From NCBI RefSeq assembly GCF_049959315.1, contig NZ_CP188201.1: a stretch of DNA of 64,000 nt; one strand, 5' to 3'. Positions 23,974 to 32,522 of this stretch are shown one piece after another. Within the stretch, counting starts at the first letter, position 1; every line of letters begins with the position of its first letter. The stretch comes from Serratia proteamaculans_D (GTDB taxonomy: Bacteria; Pseudomonadota; Gammaproteobacteria; Enterobacterales; Enterobacteriaceae). The translations under genes were made by a program, and so were the position numbers. Below the pieces are notes generated by a model. The model was given only the letters and a program-made list of their open reading frames with translations, was not told the origin of the DNA and did not search any database.

Positions 23974-24690
23974 TTAACCACCGGTTTTGGTTGCGGTCTG
24001 ATGCGCGTCCAGCATGGCGGCCATCTCTTTTGGCCCCTGATACCCTGGGATCATCATGCCGTTTTCCAGAATGATCGCCGGGGTGCCCTGAATACCGAAC
24101 TGCACGCCGAGCGCATAGTGTTTGCTGATGTCGGTTTTGCAGGTCGCCGGAGAAACCGCGTCGCCTTTCATGGCGCTATCGAAGGCCTTGGCCTTGTCGG
24201 CGGTACACCAGATTGACTGCATGTCTTTCTCGGCCTGGGAATTCAGCCCCTGACGCGGGAACGCCAGATAGCGGACGGTAATGCCCAGATCGTTATATTC
24301 TTTCATCTGCTGGTGCAGCTTGTGGCAATAGCCACAGGTGATGTCGGTAAACACGGTGATCACGTGTTTCTGCTTTGGCGCTTTGTAGACGATCATCTGA
24401 TCTTTCAGCGCTTCCAGCTTGCCGGTCAGCAGTTGGTTGGTGACGTTAACCGGCTCTTTGCCACTGACGTCGTACAGCGGGCCTTGCAGAATGTGTTTGC
24501 CGTCTTCGGTCACATACAGCACGCCGTTATCGGTCAGCACGGTTTTCAGGCCGTTCACCGGTGAAGGCTGCACGTCCGCCTGCTGAATGCCCAGGCTACC
24601 CAGTGCTTTTTGGATTGCCGCGTCGTCGGCATGGGCCGCGCCGGTCACTGAAGCCACCAGCATAGAGAGCAGCATTAAACCTTTCTTCAT
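23974..24690 (-). CDS. dsbC: Periplasmic disulfide isomerase DsbC
   Basis: 238 residues with a cleavable signal peptide (MKKGLMLLSMLVASVTGAAH-A). The N-terminal dimerisation domain is followed by a thioredoxin fold with the active-site motif C119-G-Y-C122. A second structural Cys pair lies in the C-terminal part (WCTAD ... ATCKTD). It reshuffles wrong disulfides in secreted proteins and is kept reduced by DsbD. Operon with xerD and recJ. Confidence 0.97.
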   Translation of the reverse strand: MKKGLMLLSMLVASVTGAAHADDAAIQKALGSLGIQQADVQPSPVNGLKTVLTDNGVLYVTEDGKHILQGPLYDVSGKEPVNVTNQLLTGKLEALKDQMIVYKAPKQKHVITVFTDITCGYCHKLHQQMKEYNDLGITVRYLAFPRQGLNSQAEKDMQSIWCTADKAKAFDSAMKGDAVSPATCKTDISKHYALGVQFGIQGTPAIILENGMMIPGYQGPKEMAAMLDAHQTATKTGG

Positions 24691-24717
24691 TCTTCCAATC
24701 CTTTTGAACCCGGCGTG

Positions 24718-25617
24718 TCAGGCACGCGGGTGGTGCTGTTGATGTAGCTGTTTAAGTCTTTCGGTCGCTACATGCGTGTAAATTTGTGTGGTCGAGAGGT
24801 CGCTATGCCCCAATAACATCTGTACGACACGGAGATCGGCCCCATGGTTCAGCAAATGGGTGGCAAACGCGTGGCGCAACACGTGCGGCGACAGCCTCTC
24901 GCTGTCAATACCCGCTAGGATCGCATAGTGTTTGATGCGATGCCAGAATGTCTGTCGGGTCATTTGCTGGCTGCGGTTGCTGGGGAACAACACGTCCAGC
25001 GCCTGACCGTTGACCATCCACGGGCGGCCGTGCTCCAGATAGTTTTCTATCCAGTACACAGCCTCTTCACCCAGCGGCACCAGTCGTTCCTTGTTGCCTT
25101 TACCTATTACCCGCACCACACCCTGACGCAGACTGACATCGCTGATGGTCAGCCCGACCAGTTCGGAGACGCGCAGCCCGGTAGCGTACAGCACTTCCAG
25201 CATCGCCTTGTCACGCAGCTCCAGCGGCTGATCGACACAGGGTGCCTTCAGCAGCGCATCGACCTGCGCTTCGCTCAAGTCTTTCGGCAGGCGCTGCGGC
25301 AGCTTCGGCGAAGCCAGCAGTGCTGTGGGATCGTCGCTACGCATATTTTCGCGATACAGGTATTGGAACAGACGGCGCATGGCGCTCAGCAAACGGGCGG
25401 AGCTGGTCGCTTTATAGCCCCCCTCCACCCGATCGGCGAGAAACGCCTGTAAATCCAGCGCCTGGGCCTGTAACAGCGAGCTATTTTTCTGATTCAGCCA
25501 GGCGCCCAGCGCCTGCAAATCCAATCGGTAAGAGGCCAGCGTATTTTCTGCCAGATTACGTTCGAGCCACAGCGCATCCAGGAATTGCTCAATCAACGCA
25601 CTCTCTTGCTGTTGCAC
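24718..25617 (-). CDS. xerD: Site-specific tyrosine recombinase XerD
   Basis: 299 residues. The N-terminal SAM-like core-binding domain (about 1-105) is followed by the catalytic domain with the full set Arg149, Lys173, His245, Arg248, His271 and nucleophile Tyr280 (QIYTH). With XerC it resolves chromosome dimers at dif under FtsK control. First gene of xerD-dsbC-recJ and divergent from fldB. Confidence 0.97.
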   Translation of the reverse strand: MQQQESALIEQFLDALWLERNLAENTLASYRLDLQALGAWLNQKNSSLLQAQALDLQAFLADRVEGGYKATSSARLLSAMRRLFQYLYRENMRSDDPTALLASPKLPQRLPKDLSEAQVDALLKAPCVDQPLELRDKAMLEVLYATGLRVSELVGLTISDVSLRQGVVRVIGKGNKERLVPLGEEAVYWIENYLEHGRPWMVNGQALDVLFPSNRSQQMTRQTFWHRIKHYAILAGIDSERLSPHVLRHAFATHLLNHGADLRVVQMLLGHSDLSTTQIYTHVATERLKQLHQQHHPRA

Positions 25618-25724
25618 GCGGTCCTCTCTTTGTTACGTTTATGCCACAGGCATTATGCCTTAAGCCGGGACAAATCGGGTATACTCGCTGCAATTCTACC
25701 TACGGCAATATAAACGGTTTACAC

Positions 25725-26243
25725 ATGAAGATTGGTCTGTTTTACGGCTCCAGCACCTGCTACACCGAGATGGCGGCAGAAAAAATCCGTGAGATTTTAG
25801 GTGAAGACCTGGTCGACCTGCACAACCTGAAAGACGTTTCCCCCAAGCTGATGGAAGAGTACTCCATCCTGATCCTCGGCATGCCAACCTGGGATTTCGG
25901 TGAGCTTCAGGAAGACTGGGAAGCGATTTGGCCACAGCTGACCACGCTGGATCTCCAGGGGAAAATCGTCGCCATGTATGGCATGGGCGATCAACTCGGT
26001 TACGGCGAATGGTTCCTCGATGCGCTCGGCATGTTGCACGATCACATTGCCCCGCTGGGCGTCCAGTTTATTGGCTTCTGGCCGATCGACGGCTTCGAAT
26101 TCACCAGCCCGAAACCGCTAAGCGCCGACGGCAAACATTTTGTCGGCCTGGCGCTGGATGATGTGAACCAATACGACATGAGCGAAGAGCGGCTGCAACA
26201 GTGGTGCGAACAGATCCTGCTGGAGATGGAACCCCTGCTGTAA
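25725..26243 (+). CDS. fldB: Flavodoxin 2
   Basis: A 172-residue long-chain flavodoxin. The FMN phosphate loop is GSSTCYTEMAAEKI; isoalloxazine-binding aromatic loops are MPTWDFGELQEDW and GMGDQLGYGEWF. It is a low-potential electron carrier for reductive enzymes. A much longer upstream frame exists (from 25242), but the flavodoxin domain begins exactly at ATG 25725. Divergent from xerD, as in other enterobacteria. Confidence 0.96.
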   Translation: MKIGLFYGSSTCYTEMAAEKIREILGEDLVDLHNLKDVSPKLMEEYSILILGMPTWDFGELQEDWEAIWPQLTTLDLQGKIVAMYGMGDQLGYGEWFLDALGMLHDHIAPLGVQFIGFWPIDGFEFTSPKPLSADGKHFVGLALDDVNQYDMSEERLQQWCEQILLEMEPLL

Positions 26244-26250
26244 TGCCCAT

Positions 26251-26272
26251 GGGCGCGGTAATCACCGCGCCC
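26251..26272. terminator. Hairpin between convergent fldB and creD
   Basis: GGGCGCGGT (26251-26259) pairs with ACCGCGCCC (26264-26272), a perfect 9-bp stem with loop AATC. There is no T-tract, so it may act as a weak bidirectional terminator. Confidence 0.5.
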
Positions 26273-26282
26273 AGTCCGATGC

Positions 26283-27647
26283 TTATTTCCACAACCGGAA
26301 GCGTTTCTCTCCTTCGCCGGTTGGCGTTTCGCCGTTCATGCGCGCCGGATCGGCCACCTGATACCAGTCCAACTTACGCGTCAGCAACATAATTCCCGCC
26401 AAAATAGCGAACAACAGCCCTGCCCCCAGTACCAACGCGTTATCTTCCGACTGCAGCAACAGATACAGCACGCCATACAACATCAACAGACTGGCCGCGA
26501 ACAGCGCCCCCCGTAGCCTGCCGCGCAGTACCGCACTGAGGTAAAAGGCGATCAGCCCACTGCAGGCGATGCTGGCCAGCAGATAAGCGGTGGCGAAGCC
26601 AAAATGCTCGGAGAATGCCAGCAGGATCAGGTAGAACAGCACCAGTGCCGCGCCGACCAGCAGGTACTGAATCGGGTGCACCCGCAAACCGGTCAGGGTT
26701 TCGAACAGGAAGAACGCCATAAATGTCAGGCCGATAAATAGCACCGCATACTTCACCGCGCGTTCGGTCAGTTGATAGTGATCGACCGGTTCAATCAGGC
26801 TGGTGCTGAAGGTGGGCAGCTTGTCTTCGCCAAGAATTTCGTCGTCGTAATGGAAAGCGCTGTTGATGTTGTTGGCAAACCAGGTGCTGCGCCAGCGGGC
26901 ACTGAAGCCTTTTTCCGTCACCTTGCGTTCGTCCGGCAAGAAGTTACCGAGGAAGTTCGGGTGTGGCCAATTGCTTTGCAACATCAATTCACTGCTACGC
27001 CCGAGCGGGACCAGTGACAGGCTGCTGGTGCCGGCCAGCGTCAGGGTGAACTCGGCATCCAGCCCCGCTTTTTGCAATGCGGTCAGCGTTAGTGGTGCAT
27101 GAATACCCTGAGGTAATACATTGACCTGAGTACCAGGTTCAAATACCGTTTGAAACTGTGCGCTGGTAAGCGGCGAGATGCTCTTGATGCCGCGTGAATC
27201 ACTCAGCGAAACCAGCAGGAAAGGCTGACCCATAGTCACGTTGCTGCGCTGCAAGTCTGTCACATCCGGCTGGCCAAACTTCACCTTAAACTGCAACGGT
27301 CCCTGATAGACCTGAGTCTGGTAAATGCCCAGCTTGCGCACCTCCACGTTCGGCTTGCCGCTGACCTGCAAAGTCTCAGGCAGCAGATAGCGATGATGGC
27401 GAACCATTTGCACCACCTTCTGCCCCTTGTCATCCGTCTTCTCTTCCCGCTCGCTGTAAGGGATGACAATCAACGGCCCCAAAATGCGCTGCGCCCGGCT
27501 GGTGCTTTCGCTGACCTGCCCGACCACGCTCTGGCGATAACCGCTGCGCTCATCAATCACATTCATTAACATCGTTACCGGGATGATCATTAAAATCATT
27601 AATCCCAGCAGAGTGGTTATTTTCCAAAACAGTACCGATTTCATCAT
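26283..27647 (-). CDS. creD: Cell envelope integrity protein CreD
   Basis: A 454-residue inner-membrane protein (from the chosen start). One N-terminal span (LFWKITTLLGLMILMIIPVT) precedes a large periplasmic domain (about 40-300) and several C-terminal spans (from AVLFIGLTFMAFFLFETLTG). This is the CreD architecture, a colicin-E2-tolerance and envelope-stress protein strongly induced by CreBC. ATGs at 27659, 27647 and 27644 are possible; GGAG 6 nt before 27647 favours that one. A CreB-binding tag lies 65 bp upstream. Confidence 0.92.
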   Translation of the reverse strand: MMKSVLFWKITTLLGLMILMIIPVTMLMNVIDERSGYRQSVVGQVSESTSRAQRILGPLIVIPYSEREEKTDDKGQKVVQMVRHHRYLLPETLQVSGKPNVEVRKLGIYQTQVYQGPLQFKVKFGQPDVTDLQRSNVTMGQPFLLVSLSDSRGIKSISPLTSAQFQTVFEPGTQVNVLPQGIHAPLTLTALQKAGLDAEFTLTLAGTSSLSLVPLGRSSELMLQSNWPHPNFLGNFLPDERKVTEKGFSARWRSTWFANNINSAFHYDDEILGEDKLPTFSTSLIEPVDHYQLTERAVKYAVLFIGLTFMAFFLFETLTGLRVHPIQYLLVGAALVLFYLILLAFSEHFGFATAYLLASIACSGLIAFYLSAVLRGRLRGALFAASLLMLYGVLYLLLQSEDNALVLGAGLLFAILAGIMLLTRKLDWYQVADPARMNGETPTGEGEKRFRLWK

Positions 27648-27711
27648 CGCGCGCTCCATGTAGGTAATGGAGTCACGATAATGCCCTCGGGTGAAAGCAG
27701 AATGTGGTTAT

Positions 27712-27727
27712 GTGAAGGGACGGTGAA
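27712..27727 (-). promoter_or_regulatory. CreB-binding tag (cre tag) upstream of creD
   Basis: On the minus strand the sequence is TTCAC-CGTCCC-TTCAC, an exact match to the published CreB tag TTCAC-N6-TTCAC. It sits between the creC stop (27729) and the creD start, so creD should be induced as a separate transcript by phosphorylated CreB. Confidence 0.85.
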
Positions 27728-27728
27728 G

Positions 27729-29147
27729 TCAGAGCGATAAGGTAAAAATAGCGGTCACGCCGTGCGGCTGACGGTTGCTCAACTGGATGCTGCCTCGGTG
27801 CAAGCGCGCCACTTCCTGCACAAAATTCAGCCCCAGCCCGCTGCTTTTCGGCTTATCCGAACGGGCCAGAGAATAAAAACGCTCGAATACTTTATCCAGT
27901 GCATAATCCGGAATGCCACTGCCGTCGTCACAGACAGTGACCTGGTAGTGGCCCTCGTGGCGCTCACCGCGCACCTTGATGGTGCCACCTTCCGGGGTGA
28001 AATCCAGTGCGTTGTCCAGCAGATTGGTCAGCGCCTGGCTAATCAGCAATCCATCGCCGCTCAGGGTGATATCTTCCACCCCCTCAACCAGTAGCAAAAC
28101 GCCACGCCGCACTGCCTGCGCCTCTTTGCCTGCCACAGCCTGACGCACCAGCGCCGCCATTGCCAGTGTCCCCCGTTCCAGGACCGGCCGGCTCTCCAGC
28201 CGCGCCTGCACCAGCAGTTTATCCACCAGTTGCTGAATGCGTGCGCTCTGCTGTTCGATATTGGTCAGAAAACGCTGGGCAGTAGCCGCCGGCGGTTGTT
28301 CCTGCAACAGCTCCGCCGCACCGCGGATCGCCGCCAGCGGGCTTTTCAGTTCGTGGGTCAGGGTATGTACATACTGCTCAATGTAGGCCTTGCCCTCCAG
28401 CTTCACCCGCATGCTGTCCAGCGCCTGCGCCAACTGGGTCAATTCGTGGCCGCCCATCTTCGGCAACGGCAGGCTTTCGCCCTGCGCCACGCCGTCAGCG
28501 TAGTGCACCAGCCGCCCAATCGAGCGATTGATCCACCAGACAAAGCCCAGGCCGATCAGCAAGGCAATGCCCAGCAGCAGCGCACCGGCCCACAGAATAC
28601 GGCGTTCGCTGCGCTTGATCACCGGTGTCATGGTGCTGTTGGGTTTACCGACGCTAAGCACGCCGATGATTTTCCCCTGCTCCATTACGGGTGCGGCAAC
28701 GTACATCACCGAGCTGTTTTCATCCTGCGGATCGCTGCGCGTGCTGCGCGCGCCGTACTGGCCAAGCAGCGTCAGATAAACGTCATTCCAGCGTGAGTAG
28801 TCCTGGCCGAGCGCCTTGCCGCTGGAGTCAAAAATGACCTTGCCGTTTTGATCGGTAAGATAAACGTGATATTCGCTGCGATCCTTACGGATACCGCCAA
28901 TATTGGCACCAATGGGGCGTCGATTGAGTTGAGAGAAAGCTTGAGCCAGTTGCCCGTGCGCCGCGTCGGCGCGTTGCATGTCCAGACGCGCAATCTGCGC
29001 CAGCAGATTGGCGGTATCCACCAGTGTGCCTTCGGTCGCGCGCCGCACGCCGGGCTTCACTTCCTGTACGAAAATGCTCAGTACGAAATAGCCCGCCACC
29101 GCCACAATCAGGAAATATCCCAACAGCAGACGCAGGCCTATTCTCAT
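27729..29147 (-). CDS. creC: Sensor histidine kinase CreC
   Basis: A 472-residue membrane kinase. Transmembrane segments lie near residues 5-25 and 185-210, with a periplasmic sensor between them. A HAMP region, the phospho-acceptor His in HELKSPLAAIRGA and the ATPase boxes NLLDNAL, CDDGSGIPDYAL and GLGLNFVQE follow. CreC responds to carbon source and envelope condition and phosphorylates CreB. It overlaps creB by 4 bp. Confidence 0.95.
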   Translation of the reverse strand: MRIGLRLLLGYFLIVAVAGYFVLSIFVQEVKPGVRRATEGTLVDTANLLAQIARLDMQRADAAHGQLAQAFSQLNRRPIGANIGGIRKDRSEYHVYLTDQNGKVIFDSSGKALGQDYSRWNDVYLTLLGQYGARSTRSDPQDENSSVMYVAAPVMEQGKIIGVLSVGKPNSTMTPVIKRSERRILWAGALLLGIALLIGLGFVWWINRSIGRLVHYADGVAQGESLPLPKMGGHELTQLAQALDSMRVKLEGKAYIEQYVHTLTHELKSPLAAIRGAAELLQEQPPAATAQRFLTNIEQQSARIQQLVDKLLVQARLESRPVLERGTLAMAALVRQAVAGKEAQAVRRGVLLLVEGVEDITLSGDGLLISQALTNLLDNALDFTPEGGTIKVRGERHEGHYQVTVCDDGSGIPDYALDKVFERFYSLARSDKPKSSGLGLNFVQEVARLHRGSIQLSNRQPHGVTAIFTLSL

Positions 29148-29839
29148 GGCTGGCGGCTCACGCTGTAGCCGAGGCCGCGATGAGTGTGGATCGGGGGTTC
29201 AGCGGGATCGATGGCGCGCAGCTTGGCACGCAACGTTTTGATATGGGTATCGACGGTGCGATCCAGGCTTTCTTCGGCCAGCGCCCAGACGCTTTCCATC
29301 AGTTGCTGACGTGAAAATACCCGGCCGGGTGCCAGCAACAGCGTTTTCAACAGCAAAAATTCGTAACGGGTCAGCAGCAACGGCTGCTGATGGTAATGGA
29401 TGGCTACGGCCTGTTCATCCAGGCTAAAAGGGCCGAAGTGGTACAGTGCCGGTTGCTGCAGACGCTGCTGTTTTTGCAAACGGCGCAGAATAGTGCGCAC
29501 CCGGGCGCTGACTTCTCGCGGGGAAAAGGGTTTGGCGACGTAATCGTCGGCACCGATTTCCAACCCAATCAGGCGATCAAGCTCATCGCTGCGGGCGGTG
29601 AGGAATAAAATAGGCAAATCCGCCGACTGCGATAACAACCGGCGGCAGAGTTCAAAACCATTGATGTCCGGCAGGCCCACATCGAGGATCGCCAGCGCAG
29701 GTGCCCCTTGCGCCAACGCCTGCAATGCCGGTTCACCGCGTTCGAACCAGCGCACCTGAAAGCCTTCGCTCTCCAGGGTATAAATCAGCGTGTCGGCAAT
29801 GCTGGGTTCATCTTCCACCAGCCAGAGCGTTGGCTTCAT
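29144..29839 (-). CDS. creB: Response regulator CreB (OmpR family)
   Basis: 231 residues: a receiver domain with phosphorylation site Asp53 (ILDVGLPDINGF) and a C-terminal OmpR/PhoB winged helix (FSRQQLMESVWALAEESLDR). It activates promoters with the TTCAC-N6-TTCAC tag, such as creD here. The start codon overlaps the ygfX stop (TGATG), so creBC is read through from sdhE-ygfX. A creA gene, which precedes creB in E. coli, is not present here. Confidence 0.95.
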   Translation of the reverse strand: MKPTLWLVEDEPSIADTLIYTLESEGFQVRWFERGEPALQALAQGAPALAILDVGLPDINGFELCRRLLSQSADLPILFLTARSDELDRLIGLEIGADDYVAKPFSPREVSARVRTILRRLQKQQRLQQPALYHFGPFSLDEQAVAIHYHQQPLLLTRYEFLLLKTLLLAPGRVFSRQQLMESVWALAEESLDRTVDTHIKTLRAKLRAIDPAEPPIHTHRGLGYSVSRQP

Positions 29840-30261
29840 CAGGACTCCTCGTCATCACTGGCGGCCGGATACAGCAAGCGTTGGCGCAAATGCCGCCAGT
29901 CGGCTTTAGCCATGGAGTCGGAAGCCAGCCACAGCCGACGGCGCTTTTTGCCCCCCACCGGCTGTAACGTCAACAAAATGCCGTAACGTGGCATCCAGGG
30001 CTGCTTTAGCAGTTGCCACTCCTGCCCATGCCAACCCAGGCGTTGGTTCTCCAGCAGGCGTAGCTCACCCTGCCGCGACGCAATACGCTTTTGGCTGCGA
30101 ATGCACTCAAACACCACCAGCGTCAGTAACACCAGCCAGATCGGGCCATAGCCTTCCGGCCAGGGTGAAATCAGGATCAGCAGGATCAATACGCCATGTG
30201 TCAGCAGCGAAAATAACTGGGTGCGCCAGGAAATACGGACGTCACATCGCCACTGGGCCAC
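29839..30261 (-). CDS. ygfX: Membrane protein YgfX (CptA), partner of SdhE
   Basis: A 140-residue inner-membrane protein with two hydrophobic helices (LFSLLTHGVLILLILISPWP and YGPIWLVLLTLVVFEC) and a cytoplasmic C-terminal domain with a basic patch (GGKKRRR). In Serratia sp. ATCC 39006 YgfX interacts with SdhE and affects pigment and respiration phenotypes; in E. coli it has been described as the toxin CptA acting on FtsZ and MreB. Overlaps sdhE by 20 bp and creB by one. Confidence 0.93.
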   Translation of the reverse strand: MAQWRCDVRISWRTQLFSLLTHGVLILLILISPWPEGYGPIWLVLLTLVVFECIRSQKRIASRQGELRLLENQRLGWHGQEWQLLKQPWMPRYGILLTLQPVGGKKRRRLWLASDSMAKADWRHLRQRLLYPAASDDEES

Positions 30262-30508
30262 GGTCTTTATTTCGCGTCTGGATCAGTGTCACCATTCTCT
30301 GCAGTTCACTGTCCTGCGGAGCGCCATGATTCATCAGCCAATTGAAGAGATCGGGATCGTCAGACTCCAGCAGACGAATAAACAGCGCTTTGTCTGTATC
30401 GTTCAACAGGTCATATTCATACTCGAAGAAGGGCATGATGGAGATGTCCAGCTCACGCATACCGCGGCGACAAGCCCAGTGGATACGTGCTTTATTATTA
30501 ATATCCAT
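30242..30508 (-). CDS. sdhE: FAD assembly factor SdhE (YgfY/CptB)
   Basis: An 88-residue five-helix protein with the essential RGxxE motif (R15-G-M-R-E19), which contacts the flavoprotein during covalent FAD attachment to SdhA and FrdA. It is therefore needed for active succinate dehydrogenase. First gene of a tightly packed minus-strand chain sdhE-ygfX-creB-creC, divergent from ygfZ. Confidence 0.96.
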   Translation of the reverse strand: MDINNKARIHWACRRGMRELDISIMPFFEYEYDLLNDTDKALFIRLLESDDPDLFNWLMNHGAPQDSELQRMVTLIQTRNKDRGPVAM

Positions 30509-30832
30509 GTTGTTATGACTAACCTCTTTTCAGCGTGGCAACGCCATCGCAGGGTTCAACTGACACACTGTATGGCAACACCGGCGCGATATAATTCCAT
30601 CAACCAAAGATCTGTCTGCAAGGGTTACCTTTGGCCGCAAGGCTATAGAGTAACAATTTGACATACTCGCCGGGAAGGACGTTCTCTGTGTAAAGCGTAA
30701 TAAAGCGCTAAATGTCAAAAAAAAGCGCTGTCGGGGAGGCAAGCGTGAATAACAGTTTGCAAAGGCCGCCACCTCTTTTACCATGGGGCCAACACACCTT
30801 CAGGTAAGCTAAACGTTAAGCAGGATCTTACT
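30509..30832. promoter_or_regulatory. Divergent promoter region between sdhE and ygfZ
   Basis: 324 bp with no ORF I can support. The minus strand carries TTGACA near 30720 in an A/T-rich stretch (a -35 candidate with a poor -10). The promoters of both flanking genes must lie here. No operator was recognised. Confidence 0.4.
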
Positions 30833-31825
30833 ATGGCGTATAAAATTCCATTTCCACCCCGTCAACCTTCCGCTTCCTCCCATCTGCCCCTGACCCTGAT
30901 CTCTCTGGAAGACTGGGCGCTGGTGACATTGAACGGGCCGGACCGGGTGAAATACCTTCAGGGCCAGGTCACCGCCGATATCGAAGCGCTGCCTGCCGAT
31001 AGCCACGTGTTGTGCGGCCACTGCGACGCCAAGGGCAAAATGTGGAGCAATCTGCGTTTATTCCATCGCGGTGAAGGCTTTGCCTATCTGGAGCGCCGCA
31101 GCGTGCTCGACAGCCAACTGGCAGAAATCAAGAAGTACGCGGTATTTTCCAAACTCACCATTGCCGCCGACAACGAAGCGGTGTTGCTGGGCGTGGCCGG
31201 TTTTCAGGCACGCGCGGCGCTGGCAGGGGTTTTCAACAGCCTGCCGGATGCTGAGCATCAGGTAGTGCAGGACGGCGAAACTACCCTGTTGCACTTCTCG
31301 CTACCGGCAGAACGTTTCCTGCTGGTCACCACCGCCGCCGTTGCCGAACAATTGGTTGGCAAACTGCACGAGCAGGCCGAACTGAACGACAGCCAGCAGT
31401 GGCTGACGCTGGATATCGAAGCCGGCTACCCGGTGATTGACGCCGCCAACAGCGGGCAGTTGATCCCCCAGGCCACCAACCTGCAGGCGCTGGATGGCAT
31501 CAGCTTCAGCAAGGGCTGCTACACCGGTCAGGAAATGGTGGCGCGCGCCAAGTTCCGCGGGGCCAACAAACGGGCACTGTACTGGCTGGAAGGCAAGGCC
31601 GGGCGAGTACCGCAGGCCGCTGAGGATGTGGAATTGCAGTTGGGTGAAAACTGGCGCCGTACCGGTACGGTGCTGAGCGCCGCCAAACTGGCCGACGGCA
31701 CGCTGTGGGTTCAAGTGGTGCTCAATAACGATCTGGACGCCGACAGCAAGCTGCGGGTTCGCGACGATGCCGCCAGCCAACTGGCCATCAAACCGCTGCC
31801 CTATTCACTGGCGGAAGAAAAATAA
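30833..31825 (+). CDS. ygfZ: tRNA-modifying/Fe-S assembly protein YgfZ, folate-binding
   Basis: A 330-residue protein related to GcvT. It supports Fe-S enzymes such as MiaB and binds tetrahydrofolate. The family signature K-G-C-Y-x-G-Q-E is intact at residues 227-234 (KGCYTGQE) with conserved Cys229. The N-terminal WALVTLNGPDRVKYLQGQVT matches the folate-binding fold. Divergent from sdhE, another cofactor-assembly gene. Confidence 0.95.
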   Translation: MAYKIPFPPRQPSASSHLPLTLISLEDWALVTLNGPDRVKYLQGQVTADIEALPADSHVLCGHCDAKGKMWSNLRLFHRGEGFAYLERRSVLDSQLAEIKKYAVFSKLTIAADNEAVLLGVAGFQARAALAGVFNSLPDAEHQVVQDGETTLLHFSLPAERFLLVTTAAVAEQLVGKLHEQAELNDSQQWLTLDIEAGYPVIDAANSGQLIPQATNLQALDGISFSKGCYTGQEMVARAKFRGANKRALYWLEGKAGRVPQAAEDVELQLGENWRRTGTVLSAAKLADGTLWVQVVLNNDLDADSKLRVRDDAASQLAIKPLPYSLAEEK

Positions 31826-31830
31826 TCCCC

Positions 31831-31856
31831 AGGCAGCAGGCTCACGCCTGCTGCCT
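31831..31856. terminator. Bidirectional hairpin after ygfZ
   Basis: AGGCAGCAGG (31831-31840) and CCTGCTGCCT (31847-31856) form a perfect 10-bp stem with a 6-nt loop between two convergent genes. Confidence 0.75.
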
Positions 31857-31862
31857 GATTCT

Positions 31863-32360
31863 TTACTCGTCCAGTTCGCCGTCGCGCTGCACCAGATAGA
31901 TCAGCACCAAAATGAGGGTGACAAAGAAGCGGAAAGCGTCGGGCACCCCGTTCCATTGTTTAGACATCCACATGCCGAACCACTCACCGCCCACCGACAT
32001 GAACCCCACCTGCCAGGTCAGAAAACCGAGCGTCAAACCGGCCACTGCCAGCGTTTTCTTTCTATTGAAGGCCACTGCGGACAGTTTCAGGCCGCGCAAC
32101 AGACGCAGGCCCCCTATCCAGCACAACAATGCGGTCAGACTTTCCAGCGTAATGATGCCAATGTATCCGGCGTGATGCAGCCAAGGAGTCTGTATTGAAC
32201 GGTAAGTGATGGTGGCGTCAGGGAAAATGGTGTCCATCATAAAGACATGACGTACAAAGGCGAAGTTGGAGCCGTAGTCCGTGATATTGCCAAATGCCAC
32301 CAGCGTGGCAAACAGCGCCATCGCGCACACCAGCAACGCTTTGGATAAGCGAACGATCAT
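31863..32360 (-). CDS. DUF2165 family small integral membrane protein
   Basis: A 165-residue protein with four predicted membrane helices (LSKALLVCAMALFATLVAFG; a second near GYIGIITLESLTALLCWIGG; TLAVAGLTLGFLTWQVGFM; FFVTLILVLIYLVQ). The segment GNITDYGSNFAFVRHVFMMD and the tryptophan-rich W-x-G-x-W motif near FGMWMSKQWNG are typical of DUF2165. Function unknown. The ATG at 32360 has AGGA upstream; an ATG at 32393 would add 11 residues. Confidence 0.75.
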   Translation of the reverse strand: MIVRLSKALLVCAMALFATLVAFGNITDYGSNFAFVRHVFMMDTIFPDATITYRSIQTPWLHHAGYIGIITLESLTALLCWIGGLRLLRGLKLSAVAFNRKKTLAVAGLTLGFLTWQVGFMSVGGEWFGMWMSKQWNGVPDAFRFFVTLILVLIYLVQRDGELDE

Positions 32361-32522
32361 ATTGATGAGTCCTGAAAAGGTTAACGTAAACACCGAAGGT
32401 GTAGTTCGCGGGCTCAGGAATGAAAAAATGGGCTTGCTGGATACCCGAAAGAAACAAGCGCCTCTTTTCTAACTGAAAAGAAACGCTTAATCAACATGAT
32501 ATTAACGCCTGCCGAGCGGATC

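Noticed and set aside
25242..25724. N-terminal extension of fldB
   Set aside because: The upstream part of the frame is antisense to xerD and has no similarity to flavodoxin; the family start is at 25725.
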